Shown here piece after piece: positions 1 through 8,952 of a stretch of DNA of 64,000 nucleotides. How positions within the stretch are numbered: position 1 is the first letter of the stretch; the number at the start of each line of letters is the position of its first letter. The notes under the pieces are model-generated. The model saw only the letters and a list, made by a program, of their open reading frames with translations, was not told the origin of the DNA and searched no databases. The stretch is taken from the NCBI GenBank assembly GCA_000016765.1, contig CP000701.1, forward strand, positions 62,001 to 126,000. The letters run 5' to 3'. The position numbers and the translations under genes were made by a program. The stretch comes from Rhizorhabdus wittichii RW1. GTDB taxonomy: Bacteria > Pseudomonadota > Alphaproteobacteria > Sphingomonadales > Sphingomonadaceae.

Positions 1-1040
1 ATCTCCGCGCTGGTGACCATCACCGACTGCGTCATCGAGCCGCCGAAAACCTGCCGCATCATCGACAGGATTTCCCGATGCATCGACTTAGTCTCATCCA
101 CTCGGCTGCCCACGAGTCTAATGAAATTATAGGCGGGGCGCCCCCGCCCCGCGAGCTTCTCAAGCTGCTTCATAGTCGTGCGGGTCATATCAATGAAGGA
201 GACTGTCGATGCGAAATCGACGAGGCTGGGCGGCACCGGGATGACCATCGAATTCGCAGCCTGCAGCACGGCCATCGACACCATGCCGAGCGCGGGTGGC
301 GGGTCCATGATCACGATGTCGTAGTCGTCGACCACCGTATCGATCGCTTCAGCAATCAAATCGATAATTTCCATGTTTTGGTTCTTCGCCATGTAACCGG
401 CGATTTCATATTCCAGATTGTAAAGCCTCAGGTTCGACGGAATGAGGTCGAGGCCGTGGAAGTGTGTCTTGCGGATGATCTTGCGCACGCCGAGCAGCTC
501 GGGGTTATGGAAGTGCCCGTAGAGCGTGTCTTCCTCCTCAAGATCGACGTCGGGCCGGTACCCGAACATCATCGTCGAGGACGCTTGGCTATCGCAGTCG
601 ATGAAGAGCACCCGATAGCCATTGATCGCAAAGTGCTGCGCCAGATGCAGCGCAATCGTGGATTTTCCGACACCACCTTTAAAGTTGCACACCGAGATGA
701 TCGCCGGCGTATCGGTCGGCTCCCGCCAGGGGCGGGTGCCGAATACCTCACGCATATGGTCAAGTTCTTCCAAGGTATATTGCACCCTGTGGCCGGAGGC
801 GGTGCGATCACGGCTAGGCAAGCGTCCGTCGCGCTCAGCTTCTCTGATCGCCGAGGCGGTGCGGCCGACGAGCGCCGCAGCTTTCGAGATCGGAAAAGTT
901 GGGCCGCGTTTGCTGCCGGTCTCGGGGTCGACCGCGCTGTCGCGAATCCGTTTAAGGATCGTCAGCGCTTTTCGATGCAGGACGTCCAAGCCGCCCTCGA
1001 TCAGGTCTTCCGGTTGAGCTAAGGTTGCATCAGTGGCCAT
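1..1040 (-). CDS. parA: ParA-type plasmid partition ATPase (partial, C-terminus off the left edge)
   Basis: Translating the minus strand from the ATG at 1040 gives an open frame to the window edge, starting MATDATLAQPEDLIEGG. An N-terminal region of about 100 residues resembles the helix-turn-helix segment of long (type Ia) plasmid ParA proteins. It is followed by a deviant Walker A, CNFKGGVGKSTIALHLAQ (coding bases near 640-695), and later motifs such as FIDCDSQAS and DYDIVIMDPPP. Family knowledge: such ATPases bind DNA nonspecifically and, with a ParB partner, segregate low-copy plasmids; the N-terminal HTH can autoregulate. It is divergent from repA with the iteron origin between them, a usual replicon layout. 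No parB is seen beside it inside the window; it may lie to the left. Confidence 0.93.
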   Translation of the reverse strand, partial: MATDATLAQPEDLIEGGLDVLHRKALTILKRIRDSAVDPETGSKRGPTFPISKAAALVGRTASAIREAERDGRLPSRDRTASGHRVQYTLEELDHMREVFGTRPWREPTDTPAIISVCNFKGGVGKSTIALHLAQHFAINGYRVLFIDCDSQASSTMMFGYRPDVDLEEEDTLYGHFHNPELLGVRKIIRKTHFHGLDLIPSNLRLYNLEYEIAGYMAKNQNMEIIDLIAEAIDTVVDDYDIVIMDPPPALGMVSMAVLQAANSMVIPVPPSLVDFASTVSFIDMTRTTMKQLEKLAGRGRPAYNFIRLVGSRVDETKSMHREILSMMRQVFGGSMTQSVMVTSAE

Positions 1041-1127
1041 AGGGGTCCGCTTCTGTGGGTTTGATGAGCTTCAATAGCCGCGTTGGCAGTTTTGATCAAC
1101 GAATTGGCCATCAAACTTGCAAGTTGA

Positions 1128-1466
1128 CCGATGATCTCCGAGCCATTGGCCGATTTGCTAGTGCAGCGGCCAACGCAAAGGGTGCCGCGACCGATGATCT
1201 CGGAGCGCTTCTGACTGGCGGCGTTGTTCGGTGCCGAAAAACGATGCATCGCAACCCACCTGTGGATAACTACCGATGATCTCGGTACTTTCCGATGATG
1301 TCGGTGCGAGAAATAGATGATGTCGGTGCGGCTCGACCGATGATCTCGGAGCCCATACCTATACTTAGAATCAACCTATAAAAATCCGATTCGCGAATCG
1401 CTTTGATTTTCAGATTTTGAAGAGCGAGGAGTGAGCAGAAGGCGAAAACGGCACCGACATCATCGG
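1128..1466. repeat. Iteron cluster, putative replication origin (oriV)
   Basis: Seven copies of a 16-bp repeat lie between parA and repA. The consensus is CCGATGATSTCGGWGC. Copies begin at 1128, 1191, 1273, 1292, 1314, 1337 and, inverted, at 1451. The copies at 1273, 1292, 1314 and 1337 are closely packed. A consensus DnaA box, an AT-rich stretch at about 1363-1430 and a 14-bp palindrome CGATTCGCGAATCG (1387-1400) sit in the same interval. Spacing is irregular, so some copies may be RepA operators rather than true iterons. The origin function is inferred from this architecture next to repA. Confidence 0.8.
1261..1269 (-). promoter_or_regulatory. DnaA box
   Basis: TGTGGATAA on the plus strand is the reverse complement of the consensus DnaA box TTATCCACA. 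It lies between iterons in the putative origin, where host DnaA would help open the duplex. Confidence 0.7.
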
Positions 1467-1588
1467 TAAGTTTGCAAGTCTCGGGCCCTATTTCCCGTCT
1501 AAACTGCCAACGGGGTTGATTTACCTCACCAAACCTGATGAAACCTGCCTATCACAGCCCCCGGCAGATTCGGGGGGAAGGGCAGACC

Positions 1589-2893
1589 ATGAATGGGGAT
1601 CAGCATAAGCCGCTAGGGCACCAGTACGCATTAGCCATGCTCACCGGCGGAGAAGAAGGCGTGCGTAAGCTCGCCACTTCCGCTGGCACCCAGCTAACAA
1701 TCGACGCCTTTCTCCGCGTTCAGGACGAGGAGCCTGTACCAGCGTTCCTCCATTCCGCGCTTTGCGCAATGTCGCTGCCAACGAAGCGGCCCAAGGACGA
1801 CACCCAGCCGATCGTTCGGGAAGACGGCAAATACGCGCTCGCTATCAATCCGAGGCCCGTGCTCCAAAACATTGATGGCAAGTCGGTCATGCGCAGCCTC
1901 GGCGTACCCTATGGCGCTTATCCTCGCGTCGCCTTGATCTACCTCTTGTCGCAAGCGGTCATGAAGCAGTCGCGCGACGTTTATCTCGGCAGAAACTTCA
2001 CCGAATGGATGCGTCGCCTAGGCTACCAAACCGTATCATATGGTCCACGCGGTACGGCAAACCTCATGCGGGAGCAGGTCGATCGGCTGCTGGCGTGCGA
2101 ATGGCAGATCCGCTGGGACGGGACCGAAGCCGACGGTAATGCTTTTGCGGTGCGGGACGTCAAAATCTCCAACGAATATGCCGGGTCACTCGACAAGAAT
2201 GGCTCTTTTGCTCGCGAAATCCGCATGTCGGAAGCGTTCTACAGCCATCTCATCGATCACGCGGTCCCGCTGAACGAGGTCGCGATCCGGGAGCTCAAGG
2301 GCACGCCGACGGCGCTAGACCTTTACACCTATCTTGCCTACCGTTTGCCGCGGATTGGGTCCGACAAGGGCCAGGTGATTTCGTGGGACCAGCTCGCCAA
2401 ACATCTCGGCAACGAGGCTGACAGCAAACGCTTTCGCCAAACCGTTCGTGAGACGATGCAGATCGTATCGGCGGTGTACCCGAATGCAAACGTTGACCTA
2501 TCGGGCCGGAAAGTAGTTCTACACCCGTCGCCAGCGCCGATGGAACGCAAGCTCGTGGGACCCCACCTACGGCTGATCGGCGCTGCTGCTGATGAAACGG
2601 CACTGAGATCATCGGTCAAGGGCGGTCGCGAGCCTGCAGTAGCCGCTGCAAAGGACGCTGAACCTCTGCTCGGATTCCCATCGGGGTCTCTCAGTTTTGG
2701 CACTCGCGAATCAGTGTTCCGAGAGATCGGCCTCACAAAGGGAAAACCGTGGTCCGTCGATACGATGGCCGATGCGTTCCGCGCCGGATTTCCCGATATC
2801 AAGAGACCGCGTTCAGAAAAGGAGTGGCTTCGCGTCTGGGACGCTTTCGTCGTACGGTACGCTGAGCGGAGGGCGAGTCGGCCGGACGACTGA
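1589..2893 (+). CDS. repA: Plasmid replication initiator RepA (RepA_C family)
   Basis: A 434-residue initiator. I chose ATG 1589 because GGGGGGAAGGG sits just upstream; an in-frame ATG at 1538 lacks a ribosome site. Recognisable segments are an N-terminal region ending in ALINP-type residues, then MRSLGVPYGAYPRVALIYLL, and the RepA_C-like core with GTPTALDLYTYLAYRLP and ISWDQLAKHLG. Family knowledge: RepA binds iterons and loads the replisome. The gene follows the iteron cluster and is itself followed by another iteron directly after the stop, and an iteron-like half site lies within the coding region near 2603-2615. Copy number is therefore probably set by RepA binding to these repeats. Confidence 0.9.
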   Translation: MNGDQHKPLGHQYALAMLTGGEEGVRKLATSAGTQLTIDAFLRVQDEEPVPAFLHSALCAMSLPTKRPKDDTQPIVREDGKYALAINPRPVLQNIDGKSVMRSLGVPYGAYPRVALIYLLSQAVMKQSRDVYLGRNFTEWMRRLGYQTVSYGPRGTANLMREQVDRLLACEWQIRWDGTEADGNAFAVRDVKISNEYAGSLDKNGSFAREIRMSEAFYSHLIDHAVPLNEVAIRELKGTPTALDLYTYLAYRLPRIGSDKGQVISWDQLAKHLGNEADSKRFRQTVRETMQIVSAVYPNANVDLSGRKVVLHPSPAPMERKLVGPHLRLIGAAADETALRSSVKGGREPAVAAAKDAEPLLGFPSGSLSFGTRESVFREIGLTKGKPWSVDTMADAFRAGFPDIKRPRSEKEWLRVWDAFVVRYAERRASRPDD

Positions 2894-2910
2894 CCGATGA
2901 TCTCCGAGCC
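2894..2910 (+). repeat. Iteron copy downstream of repA
   Basis: CCGATGATCTCCGAGCC is identical over 17 bp to the repeat at 1128-1144 and begins at the base after the repA stop codon. It could be an outlying iteron used for copy control by handcuffing (inference). Confidence 0.65.
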
Positions 2911-3115
2911 GTTCACGTTGAAAATGCTCTTGGACGATTCTGTCTCATTTATCGGCAGGAGGAAAAAGGGGAGGGGGCTGAACACCTGAGCATGAGGTGA
3001 ATTCGGTCGCTCCCTACTGTCAGCGAATTCAGCGTAAGCCATTGTTTTATTGGCGATAAAGTGTCGGCGTCACGCGGACAATCCTCCAAAGCGCATCGTG
3101 CAGCTTGGGGTAGCA

Positions 3116-3325
3116 TCAAGAGTTGGCTCTGAGACCTGCCTTCCCCCTATCCAGGGGGATACCATGCATATCACCTTTCGAGATAGCATGCGTGTCTCGC
3201 TCGCAGCTAGGATCCACTTTGCGACCAAAGGCTCGGCGCAACAGCAGCGGGATCACCGCTTTGCCGTAGACAGGTAGACCCAGTGAGGAGGCCGCATGAT
3301 CAATTTTGCCAAATTCGAGATCATC
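3116..3325 (-). pseudogene. Truncated reading frame cut by the IS21 element; unrecognised
   Basis: The minus strand keeps about 69 coherent codons ending with a stop at 3116 (for example SSLGLPVYGKAVIPLLLRR), but the upstream part is replaced by the IS21 end at 3326. I do not recognise the family. The rest of the 2911-3115 interval shows nothing I can support. Confidence 0.25.
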
Positions 3326-3448
3326 TGTCAACGGCGGAGCAAAAGTCGGCCATTCGGCGGCGTAAAACCAGGCCATCGTGTTACATGCCGGGGGTAGTGG
3401 CGTGAGGGCGTAGCCCGAGGGCCACTCCCCCCGGCATTGGTGTAATTT

Positions 3449-4216
3449 TCAGGGTCTGGTTTTGGCCTTGCGGGCCCGGCTGTGCGCGAGGCGATAGCTT
3501 TCGCCGTTCATCTCGAGGATGCTGACGTGATGGGTCAGGCGATCGAGGAGCGCGCCTGTGAGACGCTCAGATCCGAAGGTTTCGGTCCATTCGTCGAAGG
3601 GCAGGTTGCTGGTGATGAAGGTGGAGCCGCGTTCGTAACGCTGGGAGATCAGCTCGAACAACAGTTCGGCGCCGGTCTTGGAGAGCGGCACAAAGCCCAG
3701 TTCGTCGATGATGAGCAGCTTGTATCCGGCCATCTGCTTCTGGAAGCGCAGAAGACGGCGCTCGTCGCGGGCCTCCATCATTTCGCTGACCAGCGCTGCC
3801 GCGGTGGTGAAGCCCACCGACAGTCCTTTCTGGCATGCTGCCAGTCCGAGCCCCAACGCTACGTGCGTCTTTCCGGTGCCTGATGGCCCCAGAGCGATGG
3901 CGTTCTCACGCCGCTCGATCCACTCGCAGCGCGCCATCTCGAGCACCTGCATCTTGTTGAGCCTGGGGATGGCGGCGAAGTCGAAGCTGTCGAGGCTTTT
4001 GACGGCGGGGAAGCGCGCGGCCTTGATGCGCCGCTCGACCATGCGACGCTCCCTGTCGATCATTTCCATCTCGACGAGGCGGGCGAGGAAGCGGATATGA
4101 TCGACGCCTTCAGCGGCACATTGCCGCGCGAGCTTGTGATGCTCACGCAGGCACGTAGGCAGCTTGAGCGCCTTGAGATGGTGAGCGAGAAGGATCTCCG
4201 GGGCCTGATCGCTCAT
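3449..4216 (-). CDS. istB: IS21-family helper ATPase IstB
   Basis: A 255-residue AAA+ helper protein starting at ATG 4216, overlapping the istA stop by an ATGA. It contains Walker A GPSGTGKTHVALGLGLA and Walker B LLIIDELGFVPL. Family knowledge: IstB oligomerises on target DNA and stimulates the IstA transposase. The sequence is essentially identical to the plus-strand copy at 35465-36232. Both genes look intact, so the element may be active. Confidence 0.93.
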   Translation of the reverse strand: MSDQAPEILLAHHLKALKLPTCLREHHKLARQCAAEGVDHIRFLARLVEMEMIDRERRMVERRIKAARFPAVKSLDSFDFAAIPRLNKMQVLEMARCEWIERRENAIALGPSGTGKTHVALGLGLAACQKGLSVGFTTAAALVSEMMEARDERRLLRFQKQMAGYKLLIIDELGFVPLSKTGAELLFELISQRYERGSTFITSNLPFDEWTETFGSERLTGALLDRLTHHVSILEMNGESYRLAHSRARKAKTRP

Positions 4217-5721
4217 GCGGCCTCCTGCCGGTCGGAGAGCAGGCTCAGATAGGCTCTGGCAAAGGTCTTCTCGACCGTGGTGCGTGGCAGGAAGGGATAG
4301 ACGTCCAGGTCCAGCCTGGGCGGTACGCGTTCGATCCGGCACAGGACGAGGTGCTTGACGGCATCGAAGCCGATGGCGCCAAGATCGATGGCCTGTTCGA
4401 CCGCCGCCTGGAGATCGGCGAGGGTGAACGTTTCCAGCAGGCGCAGTACCTGCACATATTCGCGCCTGCCATGTTTGTGCATACGCCCTTCCATCAACCG
4501 CTGCAGTGTCGTGAACGCTTCGGGCAGGTCCCAGCCCTGCAAAGGCGCAGCCTGGTCGAATGCGTTGATCTTCTGCTCGATCAGCGGGAGATAATGGAGC
4601 GGGTCGAAGACAACCTCCTCGCGGGCATAGCAACGAGGATGACGGGCGATGACTTCGCTGCGGCAGCCGATCACCACCTCATCGACATAGGCCCTGATCC
4701 AGACCTCCTGATGGCCCCAGGCCACCGGAACCGAATAATCGTTGGTCCTGTAGCGCACCAGGGATTGCGAGGAGACCCGCCCGCCTTTCTGATCGCAGGC
4801 CTCGAAGGGTGTAGCGGGCAGAGGCTGCATGGCCGCGAGATCGCGTTCCAAGCGCTCACCGATCGTCTCGCTCTGCCCGCGCACCTTGTCCTGCTGGCGC
4901 TTGCGGCATTGCTCCTCCAGCCACAGGTTGAACGCCTCCCAGGTCGGGAACTTCGGGATCGGCACCATGAAGTTGCGCCGGCAATAGCCTACCAGCCCCT
5001 CCACATTGCCTTTCTCGTTCCCCTTGCCCGGGCGAGCATAGCGGTCGCGGATCACGTAATGTGACAGGAAAGCGCTGAACAGCGTGGCACGCTGCCGCGT
5101 GCCGTCGGGCAGGATCTTCGCCACAAGGCAGCGATCGTTGTCATAGACGATCGAGCGCGGTACCGCGCCGAAAAACGCGAAGGCATGCACGTGTCCGTCC
5201 ACCCAGGCCTCCGCCACCGCCGCCGGATAGGCCCGCACATAGCAGGCATCACTGTGCGGCAGATCGAGCGCGAAGAAGTAGGCCTTCTGCTCCACCCCGC
5301 CGATCTCCACCAGCGCTTCCCCGAAATCGGCCTGCGCATCTCCCGCAGGGTGCGCCAGCGGCACGAACATCTCCCGGCTGCGCTGTTCGCGCTCCCGGAT
5401 GTAATCCTTGATGATCGTATAGCCGCCGGTGAAACCATGCTCGGTGCGCAAACGGTCGAATACCCGCTTCGCCGTATGGCGTTGCTTGCGCGGGACACTG
5501 CGGTCACCCTCAAGCCATCCATCAATGATCGCCACAAACCCGTCCAGCTTCGGGCGCTGCGGTACGGACTGGCGCCGGTAACCCGGCGGCGATGAAAACG
5601 ACAGCATCTTGCGTACCGTATCGCGCGACACATTGAAACGCTTCGCCGCCGCCCGTTGGCTCATGCCATCCGCGCAAGCCAGACGGACCTGAAGATAAAG
5701 TTCCACGCTGTAGATCCCCAC
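4213..5721 (-). CDS. istA: IS21-family transposase IstA
   Basis: A 502-residue DDE transposase beginning at GTG 5721 (reads MGIYSVELYLQVR). An N-terminal helix-turn-helix (SQRAAAKRFNVSRDTVRKML) precedes the RNase-H-fold core, where acidic residues are visible in GDAQADFGEALVEIG, IVYDNDRCLV and GKGNEKGNVEGLVGYC. Length matches the IS21 family. It pairs with istB through an overlapping stop/start, typical of translational coupling in these elements. Confidence 0.95.
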   Translation of the reverse strand: MGIYSVELYLQVRLACADGMSQRAAAKRFNVSRDTVRKMLSFSSPPGYRRQSVPQRPKLDGFVAIIDGWLEGDRSVPRKQRHTAKRVFDRLRTEHGFTGGYTIIKDYIREREQRSREMFVPLAHPAGDAQADFGEALVEIGGVEQKAYFFALDLPHSDACYVRAYPAAVAEAWVDGHVHAFAFFGAVPRSIVYDNDRCLVAKILPDGTRQRATLFSAFLSHYVIRDRYARPGKGNEKGNVEGLVGYCRRNFMVPIPKFPTWEAFNLWLEEQCRKRQQDKVRGQSETIGERLERDLAAMQPLPATPFEACDQKGGRVSSQSLVRYRTNDYSVPVAWGHQEVWIRAYVDEVVIGCRSEVIARHPRCYAREEVVFDPLHYLPLIEQKINAFDQAAPLQGWDLPEAFTTLQRLMEGRMHKHGRREYVQVLRLLETFTLADLQAAVEQAIDLGAIGFDAVKHLVLCRIERVPPRLDLDVYPFLPRTTVEKTFARAYLSLLSDRQEAA

Positions 5722-5823
5722 ACCTCCCTGACTCGGCAGAAAGGCTTCAAGGTGGACGACTTTTACGCCGCCCGCAGCAGGACTATCCCGCCGCTACCGT
5801 GGTCGAATATTGCTCCGCCGTTC

Positions 5824-6654
5824 TCAGACCCATTCGCCGCCATAGATATCGTGCAGGATCGCGGAGGTCGGCACCGACAGCCCTTCGCTCCGCCCACCAG
5901 CGAGAGGGAGCGCGACGCTGACCCGCTGGCCGACACGGTAGGCCCGATCACGATTGTCGAGCGCGAAATAGAGATCGACGGTGCCCGCCACCGCATTGGC
6001 CGATGGCGGCGCATCGACGGGCCGCGCCGATCGCTTGGCACCATCCTGTCCAAGCGGCGAGACCAGCACTGACTGGCCTTGTTGCAGCCCGGCAAGGTCG
6101 CTCCCGAACACCGGCACCCGCACCCAGACGTAGCGCTGGTTGCCAATGCTCGCCACCGCCGGGCCGAGAAGGCGACGCTGGGCTGCAGCTGCGTCGGCAG
6201 CAGCCTTGGCCGCACCAAGTGCCGCCTTCGCCTCATCACGCGCGCGAATGCTGCCCGCTTCCGCGTCAACCAAAGCCGAGGCACGGTCATAGGCGACGCG
6301 CGCCAAAGCCAGCTGCGCCCGTGCCCGCGCAAGTTCACCCTCGGCGGAGACCTGCTGCGCGCCAAGCTGTTGCAGGTTGCTGGCGGAATTGATCGGCGCG
6401 CCCCCGACACCTGCCGGGATGACGATCTCGCCGCTTGTCATGCGCATGGCGGACGCCGTGCCCGTCCCGATCCGCTCGGTTACAATCCCGAGCCGCTTCT
6501 GCGCTTCCGGCGTGAGCTTCAAACGAACAAGTTCGGTTTCGTGGGCGATCGCCTCACTGTGAACTGGCGGCTTGGGTGGAGAAGCAGGCTCGCTTCCGCA
6601 GGCAGTTAGGAGGACGATAGGGACGAAAGCGACAAGGGCGAAGCGGTTTGGCAT
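5824..6654 (-). pseudogene. CzcB/HlyD-like RND efflux adaptor, truncated by IS21 insertion
   Basis: The frame starts at ATG 6654 with a lipoprotein signal (PNRFALVAFVPIVLLTACGS, lipobox LTAC). It then shows periplasmic adaptor features: LTPEAQKRLGIVTERIG, an alanine-rich coiled-coil hairpin around residues 100-165, and a barrel/lipoyl-like region ending SVPTSAILHDIYGGEWV. The next bases are the IS21 terminus, whose TGA ends the frame. About 276 residues remain where adaptors usually have 350-400, and no CzcA-like pump gene follows. The adaptor would have linked an inner-membrane RND pump to an outer-membrane channel, often for metal export. Probably non-functional. Confidence 0.8.
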
Positions 6655-6921
6655 TCCCGCCGCATACAGCGCCTCCATTGGGGCAGCGTTGGCGCTGCTA
6701 TACAATTTCCCAATGTTGCAGCTGCGCGGCAGGTGTGACCCGATGCAAAAGTGACATCGAGGTGGTTGGTAGAAGGCCGCTGACATCGGGTCGGCGTTCC
6801 ACACGCTCCCAGACAGGGTCGCGTCCGCTCCTGACAAATGCGGTCATTCGGTATGCCATTCAGGAATGACTGCTAAGTCCCACGTTCAGACGTTCGCTGA
6901 ACTCCATGAAAAATGACTTAC

Positions 6922-7195
6922 TCATCCAATCTTGGCCATGAGCCGACCAGCGGCGCCATGCTCGGCCGCCAGATTTCGATTGTGGGCAAGCGGCATTCTC
7001 GGCGATTTCCAGCGCAGCGCATCCATGATGCCTGCAAGGTCTTCGCCGCTGGTGAACAGGTCTTGGTTCAGCCCGACCCGCGTGGAATGGGCGCTGACGC
7101 CCTTGAGCTGAGCAGCCGATCAAGATCATCTTTAGTCAGATCAGGCAGCGCGCTGACATCAAATGCCCGCTGGGTGATCGCCCGATAGATCGGAC
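6922..7195 (-). pseudogene. Tyrosine recombinase (integrase) C-terminal remnant
   Basis: The minus strand encodes, in two frames, the tail of a phage-type integrase. One frame gives SPIYRAITQRAFDVSALPDL and DLDRLLSS; after a frame change comes HSTRVGLNQDLF and GIMDALRWKSPRMPLAHNR, ending in a stop at 6922. Such HSxRVGxNQDL and GRLMAKIG tails are familiar from alphaproteobacterial site-specific integrases. The upstream catalytic part is missing and the fragment abuts an IS21-type end. It is a decayed remnant. Confidence 0.6.
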
Positions 7196-7242
7196 TCCCT
7201 TTTGCGCGCCAATCGGGGGCCCCATTTGCACGCCGATTGACA
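7196..7242 (-). mobile_element. Solo IS21-type terminal fragment
   Basis: On the minus strand the stretch starts TGTCAATCGGCGTGCAAATG and continues with a second repeat unit containing ATTGGCGCGCAAAAGGGA. This is the two-unit end structure seen at 31676 (TGTCAATCGGCGTCCAAACG followed by ATCGGCGCGCAAAAGGGACC). No transposase gene is attached, so it is a leftover end of a relative of the 31676-36701 element. Confidence 0.6.
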
Positions 7243-7395
7243 CCTGCTCGCGGCTGGGACTCTTGAAAGTGCGATAGAAGGGCATCTCAAGCTCTTCCCA
7301 GATGCGGAAACTAGGACGCCTGCCTCGTCACCTAGCTCATCCGCCTTGACCGACAGGGTTCATTTCTGATCAATCCCTCTGTCCGCGGCTTTACG

Positions 7396-8847
7396 ATGCG
7401 GCGCATGATGGGCGGGGTCATGGACCGAGAATTCTGGATCGACTTTTGTGAGCGTGTCCCGGGCGCGCCAGGCGGCTTGGATGAGGCGCGATGGCGTTCG
7501 GCCGTTGACCACCTCATTTGCGACCTTAGCCGCTATTATCACGTCACGAATGATGTCGATCTCTATCTGTCCGGTAGTGCGGAGGAGCCAAGCCTCAGGG
7601 AACTGTTCCTCTGGACCTATATGACGATGAAAGCCACGCCAGCGGAGTTTCTTCAGGTCTTCAAGACATTTCACGAGCGCGACCTCGATTGGGCCGAACG
7701 GGAGGCCATTCAGTCATTCTTCGAACTGGGCGAGGCTCCCGACGCCTTTGGCGAAATCCTCCTCGGGCTTGGTGGTGTGTTGCGCGCGCTCGACGGCTTT
7801 CTTGCGAGTGTCACCCTCGACGATGCACCTGCTTTTGACGAGCGCGGGAAACCGGCGCGCCGGTGGGAGATGCCGAGCTATGGCGCCTATATTGCGCCCG
7901 TCGATCGCCAACGCCGCAGTGGCGTCAACCGCCCCTTCATCAGGCGGGGCCTCAAAAATCACGCGATCCTGCCTACACGGATCGGCAATAACGACGTAAC
8001 TCTCCATTATCACGACCAGTTGCTTGATGGAGAGAGGCTGGGTGACCGTCAGCGTTTGCGCTACGGCGCCGCGCTCTTTCCCGATCTTGAGGTAGACCTG
8101 TCGAAGGACGACAGCTGGTTTCATGTGAAGGAGATCATCTGCGAGCGCCATGGCGAGCGCATCCAGGGCCATCTCGACGAAGCGCATGGCGCCGGATGTG
8201 ACATGCTCCTTTGGCCCGAGCTCACGCTGGACTGGGATGCCATCGATGCAATCCAGTCCGCCCTGCAGGACGGTGCGAGGCGGGAGCGCAAGAAAATGAC
8301 CGTCGTCCTTGCCGGCAGCGCGCATGTCCATCAGGACGAGCCAAGGCCCGGGCATCGCAACCGAACGCGCATCTTCAACGGTCGCGGGGAGACGCTCGCT
8401 GATTATGACAAGCGGATGATGTTCAGCTTCGCCCACAAATTCCTGCCGGACGGAGCGCCCGATCCCGACGCGGCGCGATGCTACGAGAAGATCCAGCCCG
8501 GTAACAATCTGCCCATTCTCGTGCTTGAGGATCGCCTGGTCGCGGTCGCGATCTGCCTCGACTTCTGCGAAAAGACGAGCGGGTTGCTGCCCTATCATCA
8601 GCTCGACGTCGATCTCGTGCTGGTGCCTTCCATGGGGTTTCGAAACACTACCGACCAGCACCTCGAGCAGGCCCATACCATGGACGTCGAATATGACACG
8701 CAGGTCTTCCTCGTCCAGCAGACGCCCCTCATTGCCGGCGACCAGGCAAGGAAGGCCGGACAACCGGCGGGCTATTCGATTCTGCATCCGCCACCGCAGC
8801 GCCATGAGCTGGAACAAAATGAAGCGTTCAGGACATTTTGTGGCTGA
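7396..8847 (+). CDS. Nitrilase-superfamily (carbon-nitrogen hydrolase) protein with a novel N-terminal region
   Basis: A 483-residue protein. The C-terminal half has a nitrilase fold with a plausible Glu-Lys-Cys triad: E275 in LLWPELT, K339 in ADYDKRMMF and C387 in AICLDFCEK. The N-terminal 200 residues are mostly helical and unfamiliar. Family knowledge: the triad hydrolyses non-peptide C-N bonds (amides, nitriles, NAD-synthetase-type glutamine). The substrate cannot be read from sequence. Start is uncertain; ATG 7420 is preceded by GGGCGGGG. It is the first gene of a cassette with a winged-helix protein and a small acidic protein. That context, on a defence-rich plasmid, allows an effector role, but this is inference only. 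Confidence 0.75.
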   Translation: MRRMMGGVMDREFWIDFCERVPGAPGGLDEARWRSAVDHLICDLSRYYHVTNDVDLYLSGSAEEPSLRELFLWTYMTMKATPAEFLQVFKTFHERDLDWAEREAIQSFFELGEAPDAFGEILLGLGGVLRALDGFLASVTLDDAPAFDERGKPARRWEMPSYGAYIAPVDRQRRSGVNRPFIRRGLKNHAILPTRIGNNDVTLHYHDQLLDGERLGDRQRLRYGAALFPDLEVDLSKDDSWFHVKEIICERHGERIQGHLDEAHGAGCDMLLWPELTLDWDAIDAIQSALQDGARRERKKMTVVLAGSAHVHQDEPRPGHRNRTRIFNGRGETLADYDKRMMFSFAHKFLPDGAPDPDAARCYEKIQPGNNLPILVLEDRLVAVAICLDFCEKTSGLLPYHQLDVDLVLVPSMGFRNTTDQHLEQAHTMDVEYDTQVFLVQQTPLIAGDQARKAGQPAGYSILHPPPQRHELEQNEAFRTFCG

Positions 8848-8930
8848 CGAAACGCTCTTGCGCGCCGGAAAAATCCGGGGCACTAAGGCGGAAATGAAGC
8901 GTTGTGTAGCAAATTTACCGGCGGTTCATA

Positions 8931-8936
8931 TATAAT
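8931..8936 (+). promoter_or_regulatory. Possible -10 element (TATAAT) before the winged-helix gene
   Basis: TATAAT lies 17 bases before ATG 8953 in a locally AT-rich stretch. No strong -35 was identified. It suggests that the second gene of the cassette can be transcribed separately. Confidence 0.4.
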
Positions 8937-8952
8937 GGGGCATGGTGGTGAT

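Larger units (their letters stand above)
3326..5826 (-). mobile_element. IS21-family insertion sequence, copy 1 (2501 bp)
   Basis: Ends read TGTCAACGGCGGAGCAAAAG at 3326 and, inverted, TGAGAACGGCGGAGCAATAT ending at 5826. The element carries istA and istB on the minus strand and is the same length as the copy at 33855-36355, with only a handful of differences (for example IstA Asp/Glu in VSRDTV versus VSRETV). No matching target duplication is visible: the flanks are GAGATCATC on the left and GACCCATTC on the right. This suggests that a deletion or rearrangement next to the element followed insertion. Confidence 0.93.

Noticed and set aside
78-1022. Long plus-strand frames opposite the first parA
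   Set aside because: The minus strand encodes a clear ParA with Walker A KGGVGKST; the plus-strand frames lack any recognisable motif and are GC-driven shadows.
1128-1466. Direct repeats considered as a CRISPR array
   Set aside because: Units are 16 bp, irregularly spaced, one is inverted, there are no cas genes, and the context is a replication origin.
7714-8883. 389-codon minus-strand frame opposite the nitrilase gene
   Set aside because: The plus strand carries the nitrilase motifs with triad residues; the antisense frame has no motif.
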